DNA of 64,000 nt from Plasmopara viticola (GCA_001695595.3 MBPM02000096.1:124001-188000); one strand, 5' to 3'. Positions 45,597 through 56,935 are shown, numbered from the stretch's first letter. Notes: generated by a model not told the origin, from the sequence alone. Numbers and translations are program-made.

Positions 45597-46594
45597 CCGT
45601 CCCTACTTCTACCAACACTTCGCCTTAGCCGTTTCTTTTCGCCAGCGGACTCAATTCGGCTCCAAAATTGGCCAAAATTTCGGTTTACCTGTGATACTGT
45701 ATATGAATTTTACAGAATATCATGTCCCGAAGTGATCGGCTTTGACGGGGGATAAGTCTGACAGGTCAGAATATTATTTTAAGAGCGATCGATTTTCGGA
45801 GGGGATAAGATCTAGAGGTGATTTTGTGATCGATTTTCGGAGGGGATAAGATATAGAGGTGATTTTGTGCCTCATAACACACATCCTCACTTTCCAATTT
45901 TCCTCCAAGTACCCAAGTCAAGCCGATCAAGCCCCAAGTAGCCAGGATGAACTCATCCAGCAACCAGTGCTTCCCCAGGGCCCCCCCGACCAAGACGACT
46001 GGACCGAGGTCGGAGACTAGACGGTCGTCGCCAGGGCCCGAAAGGGTGACGGGCGGCCTGAGCCTGACTCTCGATCCAGTCGCTGCGGTAGAGGACCCTG
46101 TGGTCGAGGCGCTGCATCAGGGCTGCGCGTCCAAAGAGTGAGCCTCCACTTCTCCACTTCAGTTTCGGAGACTAGAGGGTCGTCGCCAGGGCCCGAAAGG
46201 GCGACGGGCGGCTCGAGCCCGAATTCTGTTGTGGAGATAGTGGTTGACTGCTCTAAGCGGGCGTGTCTGCAGCGGACCGAGAGCTGGAACACCGGCTTCG
46301 CTTCCCGCAACGACGGACAAGGCTTCGAACTGTACATGGAAGGTCAATACTTTGCTAGGTAGGTCAACTATCACGTCCAAGTGGATATCCGCGAAACCAG
46401 CAGAAACACTGGTCCTGGTGAAGGATTGTGAAATAAAATCAATCACTTCTATCCGGCCGATCAAAGTGCTTGTCACACCAAACGATTAGAAGAAAACCTC
46501 AAGTTAACCTGTAGACAGGTAGTAGATTGTATATTAGTTAAACGACGTAGGCATAGAGAAGTGGAAGTCGTATTAAGTAATACAGACTACTTGA
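45597..46594 (+). repeat. LINE-1 3' region with internal repeats
   Basis: Two tandem 41-bp units (45787-45868) begin GATCGATTTTCGGAGGGG. A ~60-bp G+C-rich sequence starting CGGAGACTAG occurs at 46011 and again at 46166; it can fold into a hairpin with GTCGCC/GGCGAC arms. Short open frames containing SSPGPER-TGG twice persist in both LINE copies. The final ~280 bp match LINE-0. In related elements the 3' RNA is what the reverse transcriptase recognises. Confidence 0.75.
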
Positions 46595-46610
46595 ACTCGG
46601 CCATCATGTC
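46595..46610. repeat. Target-site duplication at the LINE-1 3' end
   Basis: ACTCGGCCATCATGTC equals reversed tRNA nucleotides 1-16 with one substitution, followed by the normal tRNA upstream flank CTCGGCATGAT. It pairs with the same 16 nt at the end of tRNA copy 9. Confidence 0.9.
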
Positions 46611-46763
46611 CTCGGCATGATTAGAATTATTTATTAAAACAAATACGGAGAAACACCGGCAAAATAAAATCAATTCAATGGAGTACTCATTGCGCGATAA
46701 AACAAGTTAATGTGGTCAGGTGACATTTGTATGTTTTAGTAGAAATGATTGTCGAGTAGTTGT

Positions 46764-46840
46764 GACACGAGTGGGATTCGAACCCACGCCCGAAGACTGG
46801 TGCCTAAAACCAGCGCCTTAGACCACTCGGCCATCGTGTC
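46764..46840 (-). tRNA. tRNA-Leu(UAG), copy 10
   Basis: Consensus sequence, T3 only downstream. A 5' fragment is at 46845-46870. Confidence 0.94.
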
Positions 46841-47025
46841 ATCGGCCTTAGACCACTCGGTCATCGTGTCCTCGGCATGATGAGAATTATTTATTAAAAC
46901 AAATACGAGAGAAACACCGGCAAATAAAATCAATTTAATGGAGTACACATTGCGAGATAAAACAAGTTAATGTGGTCAGGTAGTGACATTTGTATATTTT
47001 GTTAAAATGATCGACGGTGTGTTGT

Positions 47026-47102
47026 AACACGAGTGGGATTCGAACCCACGCCCGAAGACTGGTGCCTAAAACCAGCGCCTTAGACCACTCGGCCATCGTG
47101 TC
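47026..47102 (-). tRNA. tRNA-Leu(UAG), copy 11, at the LINE-2 5' junction
   Basis: One change from consensus: the last base of the acceptor stem is T instead of C, turning the 1:72 G-C pair into G-U. Otherwise intact. LINE-2 starts at the next base. Confidence 0.9.
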
Positions 47103-47192
47103 CACTTCTCAATTTGCCTCGTCGTGCTCAAGTCGACCAAGTCAAGTTTCGAAGTATCCAGTTTCTCAAGCACCCAAGCAAGCCTTCCCCCA

Positions 47193-49781
47193 ATGGACAC
47201 CGAAGCCATTTGCCCTTTCTTAGAGTCAGCGCAAGCTGATCGTGAGATGGGTGAGCTGATTCTACGCCCATCCTCCCCCGCACGTACCCACGACCCATCG
47301 CCTATAGAAGGTTCCGCAACCCTACCAAGCGACAGTTCAGCTGGGTCCGTACCCAACAACCCAGATGCTGGTGGGGTTCACGGTTCCATCGAAGCTTCGT
47401 GTTTATGCACGGACCAGGGTAGTAACGCTGGTTCTGTCTCGCAAGCCTCGTACGAAACAAGTGATGGCATGGTCGTGCAGCTGCGGGTCACGCCTGCGCA
47501 CAAGCCACCTGCTTCGCAGGACTTTGTGGAAGATGTGCAGCCCAACAGCGACACACGCCAATATACGCCACCAACTAACGCCAATGCTCTCCCGCAAACC
47601 GCAGCAACTCGCACGCGTTCGGATGCTAGCGCACCAACGCGCATGCCAACGCTTCGTGCCCTGCTTCAACGTTCTACGGAGATCCGCCGCGACAACGTTG
47701 AGGCACCCACCCCGCCGCGTGTCGAGATGCCCCGCCCCAAGGCGATGGACATCGAAACCATTGATGCTCTTTATGAAGCCGGAGGCGATTGGAGCCAACT
47801 CGCCGCCTCGATTGACCGAGCTCGTCCATACGCGCTGCCTCGTGCACGCTATGTAATGATCATCGAGACTGGACACGCCTTCCAGCGCACTGCACCAAGC
47901 AAAATCCTCGCGTCGTTGCTCAAGGATCAGGGCAACCCTGTCGTACAACAGCAAATCGACCAGCAGCAACTAGGTCAGCTGACCAAAGCTCCCGGCGGCA
48001 ACATCCGCGTCAAGGTGAAGACGAAAGAAGCCTGCCAGAGCCTTGCTGGCCAGGAAGTCAAGATCCTCGGAGGCAGGTACCGATTCGGAGGGTTTGACAT
48101 CCTTGCCGACCGCTTCTTTATTGATGTGTCAAGTGTCGACAGTGACTTCGATGCTGATCTCATGTTGAAACGCTTCTTCGAGCTCGGTACGCAGCCGATC
48201 TACGGCACGTTCCGTGATGTAAATCTGGACGCGGTAATCACCACCGCCACTTGGCGTGTGTACTTCCGCTCTAGCCGTTGCCCTCCGGAGCTCGTGATAA
48301 GTGGTACTGTGTGCGACCAGCTCGTTTTTGCTGGACGCATTTACCCAGTACACACGAAAAACGCTCCGTTTCCAACCCAACGCATGTCGTTCGGTCAACG
48401 CTCGATCCACGCGCTCGACTTAGCTGGAGACGGTGGTCCATCCTCCAACACTAGCCAAAGCAGGCCAAATAAATGCCCGTCGCAGCCATCTTATGCTGCC
48501 GTGGTACGTCGTGGCGTGCAGGAAACGTCGCTTCAACGATCGATCCGTAAAGACTCTGCCACGACCACTGCTATCGTTGCAGCTCCGACTGATACCTTAG
48601 AGCCTAGTGAGCTGTCCCTAAGCACTGCAGGCTCCCAAGTCGTGTCGCCACCAAGCAGCCCGACATCGTCTCCGTTGCTCTTGCTCCCACCACCACCGAC
48701 TGCTCAATCTGAGTTGGTGCCCAGGGTCGGTGGCAAACGCAAAGGCAAACGTTCTCGTGCTGATGGAGACTTTGCCAATATGCTGATGAAATCTCGTCCG
48801 AAACCTCTCACCGGCGTCACGACAAGCAACTATTTCGACGTGCTCAGCAATGTCGAGGTCGAGTTTGACTGTTGCCCAGCGACGCTTGATGAGGTCAAGA
48901 TCCCACGGTTTCAAATTGTGCCACGCAAGGTGCAGGCGCCGCGCAACCTGAGCGACAGCAAAGCAGCCAGTCACTTTCTGACCAAACACCACACCAGAGT
49001 GGTGAAAACCAAAGAGCCTACTCCAATCCAAGAGATTGTCAGCGAGATGGAGGCTACTGAACAGACAGCCGATCTCCAGCTGCTTCCGGATCGCTTGGCC
49101 GCCGCCGACACCATGGTGAGTGGCCTTCGCAAGTCGCTTCGCACGACGAACAACCCCGACACGCTGACGTTCATGGGGTCCGTTAAAGCTCCAATGGCGT
49201 TTAACACCGCGCTCTTGCGTGAGATGCGTGAGCTGAGCCCCAGCGTCACCGAGCTGGCCCAGCTTCACATGATCAATCGCATCTTAAGCGCGACCGACAA
49301 CACCGAAACGAACACGTTCGCTCGCAAGTGGGCCAAGTATCTCGGCACCAAGGTGCCTAAGACGCGTGACGGTGTATTCCGATGCGTTGCCCAGTGGTGG
49401 AACAACCCGGACACACCAACTATTGTGCGTGCGACTAGGGCGCTGTCCCTCTTTGAGTTGATGTTGATGTGCACAGCGCCCCAGATCTTTGAAAAGGACT
49501 ACTGGCTCCAGCGTCTGACCGGGTGGTCGGTGCCTTGGATACCAGCGCACAACCGACGTCTTCTTCACCCCAATATGTTGTTGGTCCTGCTTCGCTCCGA
49601 GATCGGCACACACTGCTTCAAGATTTGGGAAGCAGTCCAGTGGCAAGGGGATATACTCGAAGACCTCGAGTACCTTCGTGACTGCGGCCATTACTTCCCA
49701 GAGAACGCGGATGTGCTCCAGCTCCAGCAAGTCGACGGTCAGTCTGTGCTTGTGACTGGACCGCTCGCCTTAAGGTGCTAA
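47193..49781 (+). CDS. LINE-2 ORF1 protein
   Basis: 862 residues from ATG at 47193 (MDTEAICPFLES), same length as in LINE-1 and with only scattered substitutions, several synonymous. Unlike LINE-1, the frame does not run back into the antisense tRNA, because one base is missing just upstream of the ATG. This supports the ATG as the true start. The stop codon TAA at 49779-49781 overlaps the beginning of the ORF2 frame. Confidence 0.87.
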   Translation: MDTEAICPFLESAQADREMGELILRPSSPARTHDPSPIEGSATLPSDSSAGSVPNNPDAGGVHGSIEASCLCTDQGSNAGSVSQASYETSDGMVVQLRVTPAHKPPASQDFVEDVQPNSDTRQYTPPTNANALPQTAATRTRSDASAPTRMPTLRALLQRSTEIRRDNVEAPTPPRVEMPRPKAMDIETIDALYEAGGDWSQLAASIDRARPYALPRARYVMIIETGHAFQRTAPSKILASLLKDQGNPVVQQQIDQQQLGQLTKAPGGNIRVKVKTKEACQSLAGQEVKILGGRYRFGGFDILADRFFIDVSSVDSDFDADLMLKRFFELGTQPIYGTFRDVNLDAVITTATWRVYFRSSRCPPELVISGTVCDQLVFAGRIYPVHTKNAPFPTQRMSFGQRSIHALDLAGDGGPSSNTSQSRPNKCPSQPSYAAVVRRGVQETSLQRSIRKDSATTTAIVAAPTDTLEPSELSLSTAGSQVVSPPSSPTSSPLLLLPPPPTAQSELVPRVGGKRKGKRSRADGDFANMLMKSRPKPLTGVTTSNYFDVLSNVEVEFDCCPATLDEVKIPRFQIVPRKVQAPRNLSDSKAASHFLTKHHTRVVKTKEPTPIQEIVSEMEATEQTADLQLLPDRLAAADTMVSGLRKSLRTTNNPDTLTFMGSVKAPMAFNTALLREMRELSPSVTELAQLHMINRILSATDNTETNTFARKWAKYLGTKVPKTRDGVFRCVAQWWNNPDTPTIVRATRALSLFELMLMCTAPQIFEKDYWLQRLTGWSVPWIPAHNRRLLHPNMLLVLLRSEIGTHCFKIWEAVQWQGDILEDLEYLRDCGHYFPENADVLQLQQVDGQSVLVTGPLALRC

Positions 49782-49782
49782 G

Positions 49783-52700
49783 GTGGTCCCACGCGTGGAC
49801 GCACCCGAGGTCTCGTGGCAAGAAGTCAGCTTGCTGACCGTTAATACCAACGGGATCAAGAAAAACGGACACCTACTAATCGAGAACTTGCTCGAGAAGC
49901 ACAGCCTCTCTTGCATCCAGGAGACCAAATTACGCGATTGCCACCATCTTGACACCTTCAAATTTAACCTTCAGGCCCGTTTCAGGCACAAGCTATTCGT
50001 CAGCGACCCTGGTGCAGTCAGTGCCACACAGACAACACACCGATCTGGCGGAGTGCTCACTGTGCTTCGCTACGACTTTCCAGGCTTCGATGCGGCCGAA
50101 GAGCTTCGCGAGCTGACTGTCCCGGGACGCTATCTAGTTGTTCGATTGGTGGTCGTCAGTGCACCTGTGTACATCCACAATGTGTACTCGCCGGTGGACG
50201 ACCACGAAAAAGCTGTGTTCTTCAACCATCTTCCAGTGGATCGCTTTGAGGACAATGCAACGCACATAGTCCTCGGCGATTTGAACACGCCGCTGAACCC
50301 CAGCCTCGACTCATCCCAGCCACGCTTGCTTGCTCGCCCGGGCCGCAGCGCTTGTATGAGCTGGCTGAGCCAGCTAGGTGTCGTAGATGCCTGGCGGATC
50401 CACCACCAAGACGAGCGCATATACACTGGCCCCCAGCCGAGGCAGAACCGACTTGACTATGCTATGTTGTCGGAAGACTTCTGCAACGCGTTGTACGGCG
50501 ACTCTAAGTACTTTGAACCCAAAGGTGCTGGTGACCACTTGGCGCACACAGTAACCTTGCGCTCGGTGTCTCAACTCCACGGATATGGCTACTGGCGCTT
50601 TCCGGAGTATCTTCTTGAGTACTCCGATGTTGTCGATGCCATCTGTGGTGAAGCCCGACAGGTGCTCGAGAATCTCCAGGCTGCATCGAACCCAGGCAAA
50701 GTCTGGGAGCAGTGGAAGAAATTTATGAGGCGCCAGCTACAGGCCCTCCAACGTAAGCTACGCAGCCAGAACGACGTCGCCATTACAGCCGCACAAATCA
50801 CGCTAGACCAAGCAGCAATGCGGTACCATAACAAGCGAGACGCAACCTCCCAAGAGGCCTTTCGTGCTGCACTAGACACATACCGCGACTGCGTGACCCG
50901 GTCTCGCTGCTACAACCAAGACTCGGCCTTTGACTTTCAAGTTCAGAAGGCCGAGACGTCTTCCACGTACTTCTTCCATCCGATCGACCCATCACTCCGA
51001 CGGGTCAGCATTGAACAAGTTCGGACTCCCAGCGGCGACATCTCGCAAAACCCAGCGGACATCTCAGCATGCTTTCGGGCCCACTGGGGTTGTATCATGG
51101 GCGATGCTGCCAATCCTGCCGGACCATTACCACCCATCAATCCCAGCAGCCGACGAAAGCTGTTGAACACGATTGACAAGCGTCTAACAACCGATGAACA
51201 AGACCGTCTCAACGCCCCGATTTCCGGAGCCAATCTTGCTGACGCGCTCAAGCATATGAAGACCAACTCCGCGCCTGGCATGGACGGTCTCACAGCTGGC
51301 TTCTATCAGGTCGCGCCCGACGTTTTCGGGGAATGTCTGAGCATAGTGTTCAATTATCAGTTGGCACGAGGTGAGCTCCTCCCTTCCCAGCGCAAGTCGG
51401 CTGTGTGCATGTTGCACAAGAAAGGCTCGCGTGACGACCCCGGAAACTTTCGGCCGATCTCGCTCATTGGCGTTGACGTGAAGGCGTTATCCAAGGTCTT
51501 GACCTACCGCCTCCAGCACTTCCTTCCTGAGCTTATACACACCGACCAGAAGGCGTTCGTCAAGGGTCGGTCTATTCATCATCATGTGCGGTTCATGGCC
51601 GATCTGCAAGACCTCACGACTGCACGCGACGAAGAAGCCTACGCTTTGTTTCTCGACTTCGAGAAGGCGTACGATCGGGTCGACTGGGACTACATGTTTC
51701 AAGTGCTCGATCGCATGGGTTGCGGCGGCGCCTTCACCAACTGGGCGAGGTTGCTTTACACCGCCCCACAAGCACACCTCTTGCTCAACGGTCACATCCA
51801 GCCGCCGATTTCCCCACAAGAGGAGTCAAGCAAGGCGACCCACTCTCAGCGCTGCTGTTTCTTATGGCTATCGAGCAACTGGGGAACCTGCTCCGACAGC
51901 ATGGTGTTTGCCTCACCGAAGACCACACCGCCACCAGCGTCTTTTTTGCTGATGACACAACGTTGCTCTCTGGCTCGGTGTCCGGCATCCAGGCACAGCT
52001 TGACCTGTTCAGCTGTACTGCGATGGCTCCGGAGCCAAGCTCAACTATGCCAAATGCGTGCTTATGCCTCTAAACCGACGGACAAACCCTCCTTGTTTTC
52101 CTGGTGTCAAGTTGCTCCAGCGTGGTGAGACGGTCAAGTTTCTGGGCATCCTGTTTGGTCAGGATCCTGTCGAAAACGCCATCATAGAGCTCTTGGACAG
52201 GCGATTCTACGAATGTTTTCTCCAATGGTTTCGTCGCGCTCGCACCTTGCGAGGACGCCTGCTGGTTGCGCTAACAATGGTGCTTTCTCGGTTGTGGCAC
52301 TACACTGTGCATGTGCCAATCCCGCAGCGGATCGTTAAGCAGTGGCAGTCCACGCTCAACCGCTTTGTACTTGCACGTCGCTACGAACGCAACGCCAAAC
52401 ACGTCCAGCTGATTCCCAAGGAGTTTCTGTATCAACCTCGCTCCGACGGTGGTCTGTCAGTACCCAGCATCGAAGCCTCACTTAAGCGTCAAAAGCTCAG
52501 CGTGCTGCTCCAGTTCATCGCTGCGTCGACCTCGTCCCAATGTAACTGGACCACACCAGGAGTCGTGCTTCTGTCGCTTGTGCTGCCCACTTGGGGTCCC
52601 CGGCGTCCTCTCGACTATCTTACGGTTAGCCCCATGCGCCACGGCGCTCTGCTGCGGTGGGATGTGTTGTCACAGTGGTGGCGCCAAGTCTGGCGTCTAT

Positions 52701-53911
52701 GGTATATGACCAAGTGGGAAGTCACATGGCGAGACCTCGCCCCCCTCGCCCGCCTCGGCTATGTGCTGAACCAACCGATTTGGCTCCACGCCGACGCTGA
52801 TTTCCAGTTTGAACTCGCCGCCCGTGTTAGCAGCTCAAAAGTACAGCGGCGTAGTCTTTGCATGGTTGCCGAGCCCCAGCGCAGCTACCGCCAGTACACC
52901 GCAACAACTTTCAAACTTCGGTGTCTTGCTGACTTCTTGAATGCTGGCGGTGCATGGCCAGATGCTGATGCGTTTGCGCGCGGACACATTGACTACCGGC
53001 TCACGTCAGTCCCTGTGCACCAGCAGTACCAGTGGCTCCGACGCCTGCATCACGAAGCCACACAAGTCTTCGAGCGACTACGGGATCTATGCGTCAATAC
53101 ACCGCTTCCGCCTCCAGGCGTGGCCTGGGTGTGTCCCACCGCACCATACGTTGGCGTGCGCGTGGGGGAACGCGTCTGTGTTGCGCCCTTAGTACCACGT
53201 TCCCAGTTGCTCCTGCTTGTGTGGAAGATCCCCACGCCCACGAAGCCACACCCAATCCAGCTGCACGATGAGCACGCCACAACAATCGACATCAAAGTTT
53301 TCGTGAAACAGTCCAAGCGTTTACGTCGGCTGCTGCTTCCTGTATACGAAGATCTGCAATTCCGACTCGCCTTCCGTCTGTTGCCAGTGCGTTCACGATT
53401 CTCTTTTCTGCGCGAGGCGCATCCTGGCATCATCTACTGCGTACGCAGCGGATGCAACGCAGTGGAAACAGAGCGGCACCTGTTCTTTGAGTGCGTTCTA
53501 CCAGCCGAGCTATGGCCAGTTCTGTTTCGGGACTGGTCAGCTTTCTTTGTCACCACACCGACATGGCTCGACATCGCCCTTGGTCGCCCACCAGCCCTTA
53601 CATCCGCTTGGCACGACCATGCCGCCGTGGTGCATGATCTGTGGCAGATCACACGTTGCATCACGCTCCACTTGCTGTGGACAGTGCGCAATGACGGATT
53701 GTTCCGCCAGCGTGAGCTTTTGCCTCTGGTGCCTGCGCTCCGGGTCGTGTACACCACACTTAGTGCCCACGTGCGTGCATGCAAACGTAGGGTGTACGAC
53801 GAAGACCAGCAAGCATCGCTCCATTCTGTGCTGACCCGGCTCCGATGCTCTCGCTCGATGGGTGCCTTTATGCGCACCAACGCTCCGCTGTTTGCTGTGC
53901 GCTTCCTGTAG
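49783..53911 (+). pseudogene. LINE-2 ORF2 (endonuclease/reverse transcriptase), two frameshifts
   Basis: The frame is open from 49774, in +1 relative to ORF1, and has no ATG before the endonuclease. Residues from 49783: the APE/EEP endonuclease spans about 16-262 with IQETK (46-49), VLGDLN (165-168 GDLN), RLDYAML (223-229) and GDH (250-252), all catalytic motifs present. The reverse transcriptase starts near 470 with FRPISLIG and LFLDFEKAYDRVDW. One base is missing near 51810 and another near 52007, with an in-frame 9-base deletion near 51900; the FADD motif lies between them, out of frame. From 52058 the thumb and C-terminal finger are open to 53911. The full ORF2 would be about 1375 residues. 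Confidence 0.88.
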
Positions 53912-54909
53912 CCGTCCCTACTTCTACCAACACTTCGCCTTAACCGTTTCTTTTCGCCGGCGGACTCAATTCGGCTCCAAAATTGGCCAAAATTTCGGCT
54001 TCCCTGTGATACTGTATATGAATTTTTACAGAATATCATGTCCCGAAGTGATCGGCTTAGACGGGGATAAGTCTGACATAAGTCTAAGAGCATCGATTTT
54101 CGATCGATTTTCGGAGGGGATAAGATCTAGAGGTGATTTTGTGATCGATTTTCGGAGGGGATAAGATATAGAGGTGATTTTGTGCCTCATAACACACATC
54201 CTCACTTTCCAATTTTCCTCCAAGTACCCAAGTCAAGCCGATCAAGCCCCAAGTAGCCAGGATGAACTTAACCAGCAACCAGTGCTTCCCCAGGGCCCCC
54301 CCGACCAAGACGACTGGACCGAGGTCGGAGACTAGACGGTCGTCGCCAGGGTCCGAAAGGGTGACGGGCGGCCTGAGCCTGACTCTCGATCCAGTTGCTG
54401 CGGTAGAGGACCCTGTGGTCGAGGCGCTGCATCAGGGCTGCGCGTCCAAAGAGTGAGCCTCCACTTCTCCAGTTCAGTTTCGGAGACTAGAGGGTCGTCG
54501 CCAGGGCCCGAAAGGGCGACGGGCGGCTCGAGCCCGAATTCTGTTGTGGAGATAGTGGTTGACCGCTCTAAGCCGGCGTGTCTGCAGCAGACCGAGAGCT
54601 GGAACACCGGCTTCGCTTCCCGCAACGACGGACAAGGCTTCGACCTGTATTGGGGAGGTCAATACTTTGCTAGGTAGGTCAACTATTACGTCCAAGTGGA
54701 TATCCGCGAAATTAGCAGAAATACTGGTCCCGGTGAAGAATTGTGTATTAAAATCAATCACTTCTATCCGGCCGATCAAAGTGCTTGTCACACCAAACGA
54801 TTAGAAGGAAACCTCAAGTTAACCTGTGGACAGGTAGTAGATTGTATATTAGTTAAACGACGTAGGCATAGAGAAGTGGAAGTCGTATTAAGTAATACAG
54901 ACTACTTGA
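53912..54909 (+). repeat. LINE-2 3' region with internal repeats
   Basis: Same organisation as in LINE-1: a 41-bp tandem pair at 54102-54183 and the CGGAGACTAG repeat at 54326 and 54481, with the same 155-bp spacing. The short open frames seen in LINE-1 are also open here. Confidence 0.75.
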
Positions 54910-55079
54910 ACTCGGCCATCGTGTCCTCGGCATGATGAGAATTATTTATAAAAACAAATAGAGAGAAACACCAGCAAATAAAATCAATTTAATGGAGTAC
55001 TCATTGCGAGATAAAACAAGTTAATGTGGTCAGGTAGTGACATTTGTATATTTTGTTAAAATGATCGACGGTGTGTTGT

Positions 55080-55156
55080 GACACGAGTGGGATTCGAACC
55101 CACGCCCGAAGACTGGTGCCTAAAACCAGCGCCTTAGACCACTCGGCCATCGTGTC
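55080..55156 (-). tRNA. tRNA-Leu(UAG), copy 12
   Basis: Consensus sequence, T4 downstream. Confidence 0.95.
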
Positions 55157-55309
55157 CTCGGCATGACGAAAATTATTTATAAAAACAAATACGGAGAAAG
55201 ACCGGCAAAATAAAATCAATTCAATGGAGTACTCATTGCGCGATAGAACAAGTTAATGTGGTCAGATAACATTGGTATGTTTCAGTAAAATTGATTGTCG
55301 AGTAGTTGT

Positions 55310-55386
55310 GACACGAGTGGGATTCGAACCCACGCCCGAAGACTGGTGCCTAAAACCAGCGCCTTAGACCACTCGGCCATCGTGTC
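55310..55386 (-). tRNA. tRNA-Leu(UAG), copy 13
   Basis: Consensus sequence. Its ~230-bp unit is almost identical to that of copy 14, a very recent duplication. Confidence 0.95.
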
Positions 55387-55539
55387 CTCGGCATGACGAA
55401 GATTATTTATAAAAACAAATACGGAGAAAGACCGGCAAAATAAAATCAATTCAATGGAGTACTCATTGCGCGATAGAACAAGTTAATGTGGTCAGATAAC
55501 ATTGGTATGTTTCAGTAAAATTGATTGTCGAGTAGTTGT

Positions 55540-55616
55540 GACACGAGTGGGATTCGAACCCACGCCCGAAGACTGGTGCCTAAAACCAGCGCCTTAGATC
55601 ACTCGGCCATCGTGTC
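55540..55616 (-). tRNA. tRNA-Leu(UAG), copy 14, D-loop variant
   Basis: One D-loop G is changed to A (GAGTGATC). It may weaken the D-loop/T-loop contact. A 5' fragment is at 55621-55646, here without the usual G-to-A change. Confidence 0.88.
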
Positions 55617-55798
55617 ATCGGCCTTAGACCACTCGGCCATCGTGTCCTCGGCATGATGAGAATTTATTAAAACAAATACGGAGAAACACCGGCAAATAAA
55701 ATCAATTTAATGGAGTACACATTGCGAGATAAAACAAGTTAATGTGGTCAGGTAGTGACATTTGTATATTTTGGTAAAAGTGATTGTCGAGTAGTTGT

Positions 55799-55875
55799 GA
55801 CACGAGTGGGATTCGAACCCACGCCCGAAGACTGGTGCCTAAAACCAGCGCCTTAGACCACTCGGGTATCGTGTC
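55799..55875 (-). tRNA. tRNA-Leu copy 15, D-stem variant
   Basis: 5' end GACACGATACCCGAGT instead of GACACGATGGCCGAGT. Two changes remove the 10:25 pair and alter the A box. Activity doubtful. Confidence 0.75.
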
Positions 55876-56000
55876 CTCGGCATGACGAGAATTATTTATA
55901 AAAACAAATACGGAGAAACACCGGCAAGATAAAATCAAATTAATGGAATACTCATTGCGAGATAAAGCAAGTTAATGTGGTCAGGTAGTGACATTTGTAT

Positions 56001-56321
56001 TTGTATTGTATTACGTTATCGCGTTGCCAAGTTATGCACGTGCTAGGCTCTATGGCTAGTCCACGGCATAGAGTGGTGTCCGCATACGTCGGGTCTCGTT
56101 CGGCGGGCAGTGCATCCAGCACCGAGGCCGTGAGGGTCTTCCATTATTTTGTGTAGTTATGACTTGGTAAGAGCCCAGGTGGCGCCCTGGTGCTGGAGAC
56201 CGTCGCGTCGAGGGTGAGACTCGTTAGAAACCTGCAGATGCCCGAGAGCACCTGCCCGGAGCGCGCGAGCATTTAGCCCCCGCGCTTGGAAGGAGGGCGT
56301 CACCCCGACCTTTTCCGAAAA
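56001..56321 (-). mobile_element. SINE-like element, array copy 1
   Basis: 321 bp, same family as 1887-2213. Flanked by a 12-bp target duplication TGACATTTGTAT at 55989-56000 and 56322-56333, which lies in the array spacer. Confidence 0.9.
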
Positions 56322-56364
56322 TGACATTTGTATGTTTTAGTAAAATTGATTGTCGAGTAGTTGT

Positions 56365-56441
56365 GACACGAGTGGGATTCGAACCCACGCCCGAAGACTG
56401 GTGCCTAAAACCAGCGCCTTAGACCACTCGGCCATCGTGTC
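56365..56441 (-). tRNA. tRNA-Leu(UAG), copy 16
   Basis: Consensus sequence, next to the SINE. A 5' fragment is at 56446-56471. Confidence 0.95.
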
Positions 56442-56627
56442 ATCGGCCTTAGACCACTCGGTCATCGTGTCCTCGGCATGATGAGAATTATTTATTAAAA
56501 CAAATACGGAGAAACACCGGCAAAATAAAATCAATTTAGTGAAGAACTCATTGCGAGATAAAACAAGTTAATGTGGTCAGGTAGTGACATTTGTATGTTT
56601 TAGTAAAAGTGATTGTCGAGTAGTTGT

Positions 56628-56704
56628 GACACGAGTGGGATTCGAACCCACGCCCGAAGACTGGTGCCTAAAACCAGCGCCTTAGACCACTCGGCCATCG
56701 TGTC
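56628..56704 (-). tRNA. tRNA-Leu(UAG), copy 17
   Basis: Consensus sequence. Confidence 0.95.
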
Positions 56705-56858
56705 CTCGGCATGATGAGAATTATTTATTAAAACAAATACGGATAAACACCGGCAAATAAAATCAATTTAATGGAGTACACATTGCGAGATAAAACAAGT
56801 TAATGTGGTCAGGTAGTGACATTTGTATATTTTGTTAAAATGATCGACGGTGTGTTGT

Positions 56859-56935
56859 GACACGAGTGGGATTCGAACCCACGCCCGAAGACTGGTGCCT
56901 AAAACCAGCGCCTTAGACCACTCGGCCATCGTGTC
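56859..56935 (-). tRNA. tRNA-Leu(UAG), copy 18
   Basis: Consensus sequence. Confidence 0.95.

Larger units (their letters stand above)
38780..46594 (+). mobile_element. LINE-1: tRNA-Leu-targeting non-LTR retrotransposon, complete length
   Basis: 7815 bp. The 5' end starts CACTTCTCAATTTG directly after tRNA copy 9, and the 3' end AGACTACTTGA is followed by ACTCGGCCATCATGTC, a one-mismatch copy of tRNA nucleotides 1-16. There is no poly(A) tail. Layout: 91-bp 5' region, ORF1 38871-41459, ORF2 41461-45596 (four frameshifts) and a ~1-kb 3' region with repeats. The APE-type endonuclease and FADD reverse transcriptase point to the L1/Tx1 side of LINEs; the exact clade needs a tree. Orientation is opposite to the tRNA genes. 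Confidence 0.93.
47103..54909 (+). mobile_element. LINE-2: tRNA-Leu-targeting non-LTR retrotransposon, complete length
   Basis: 7807 bp, nearly identical to LINE-1 with scattered substitutions. It has the same 5' start (CACTTCTCAA) after a tRNA-Leu and the same 3' end before ACTCGGCCATCGTGTC at 54910-54925. The target duplication is perfect, which suggests a recent insertion. ORF1 is intact; ORF2 has an intact endonuclease but two frameshifts in the reverse transcriptase. Confidence 0.94.

Noticed and set aside
38780..54909. LTR retrotransposon
   Set aside because: No long terminal repeats, integrase or protease; the endonuclease is APE-type and the reverse transcriptase is of LINE type.
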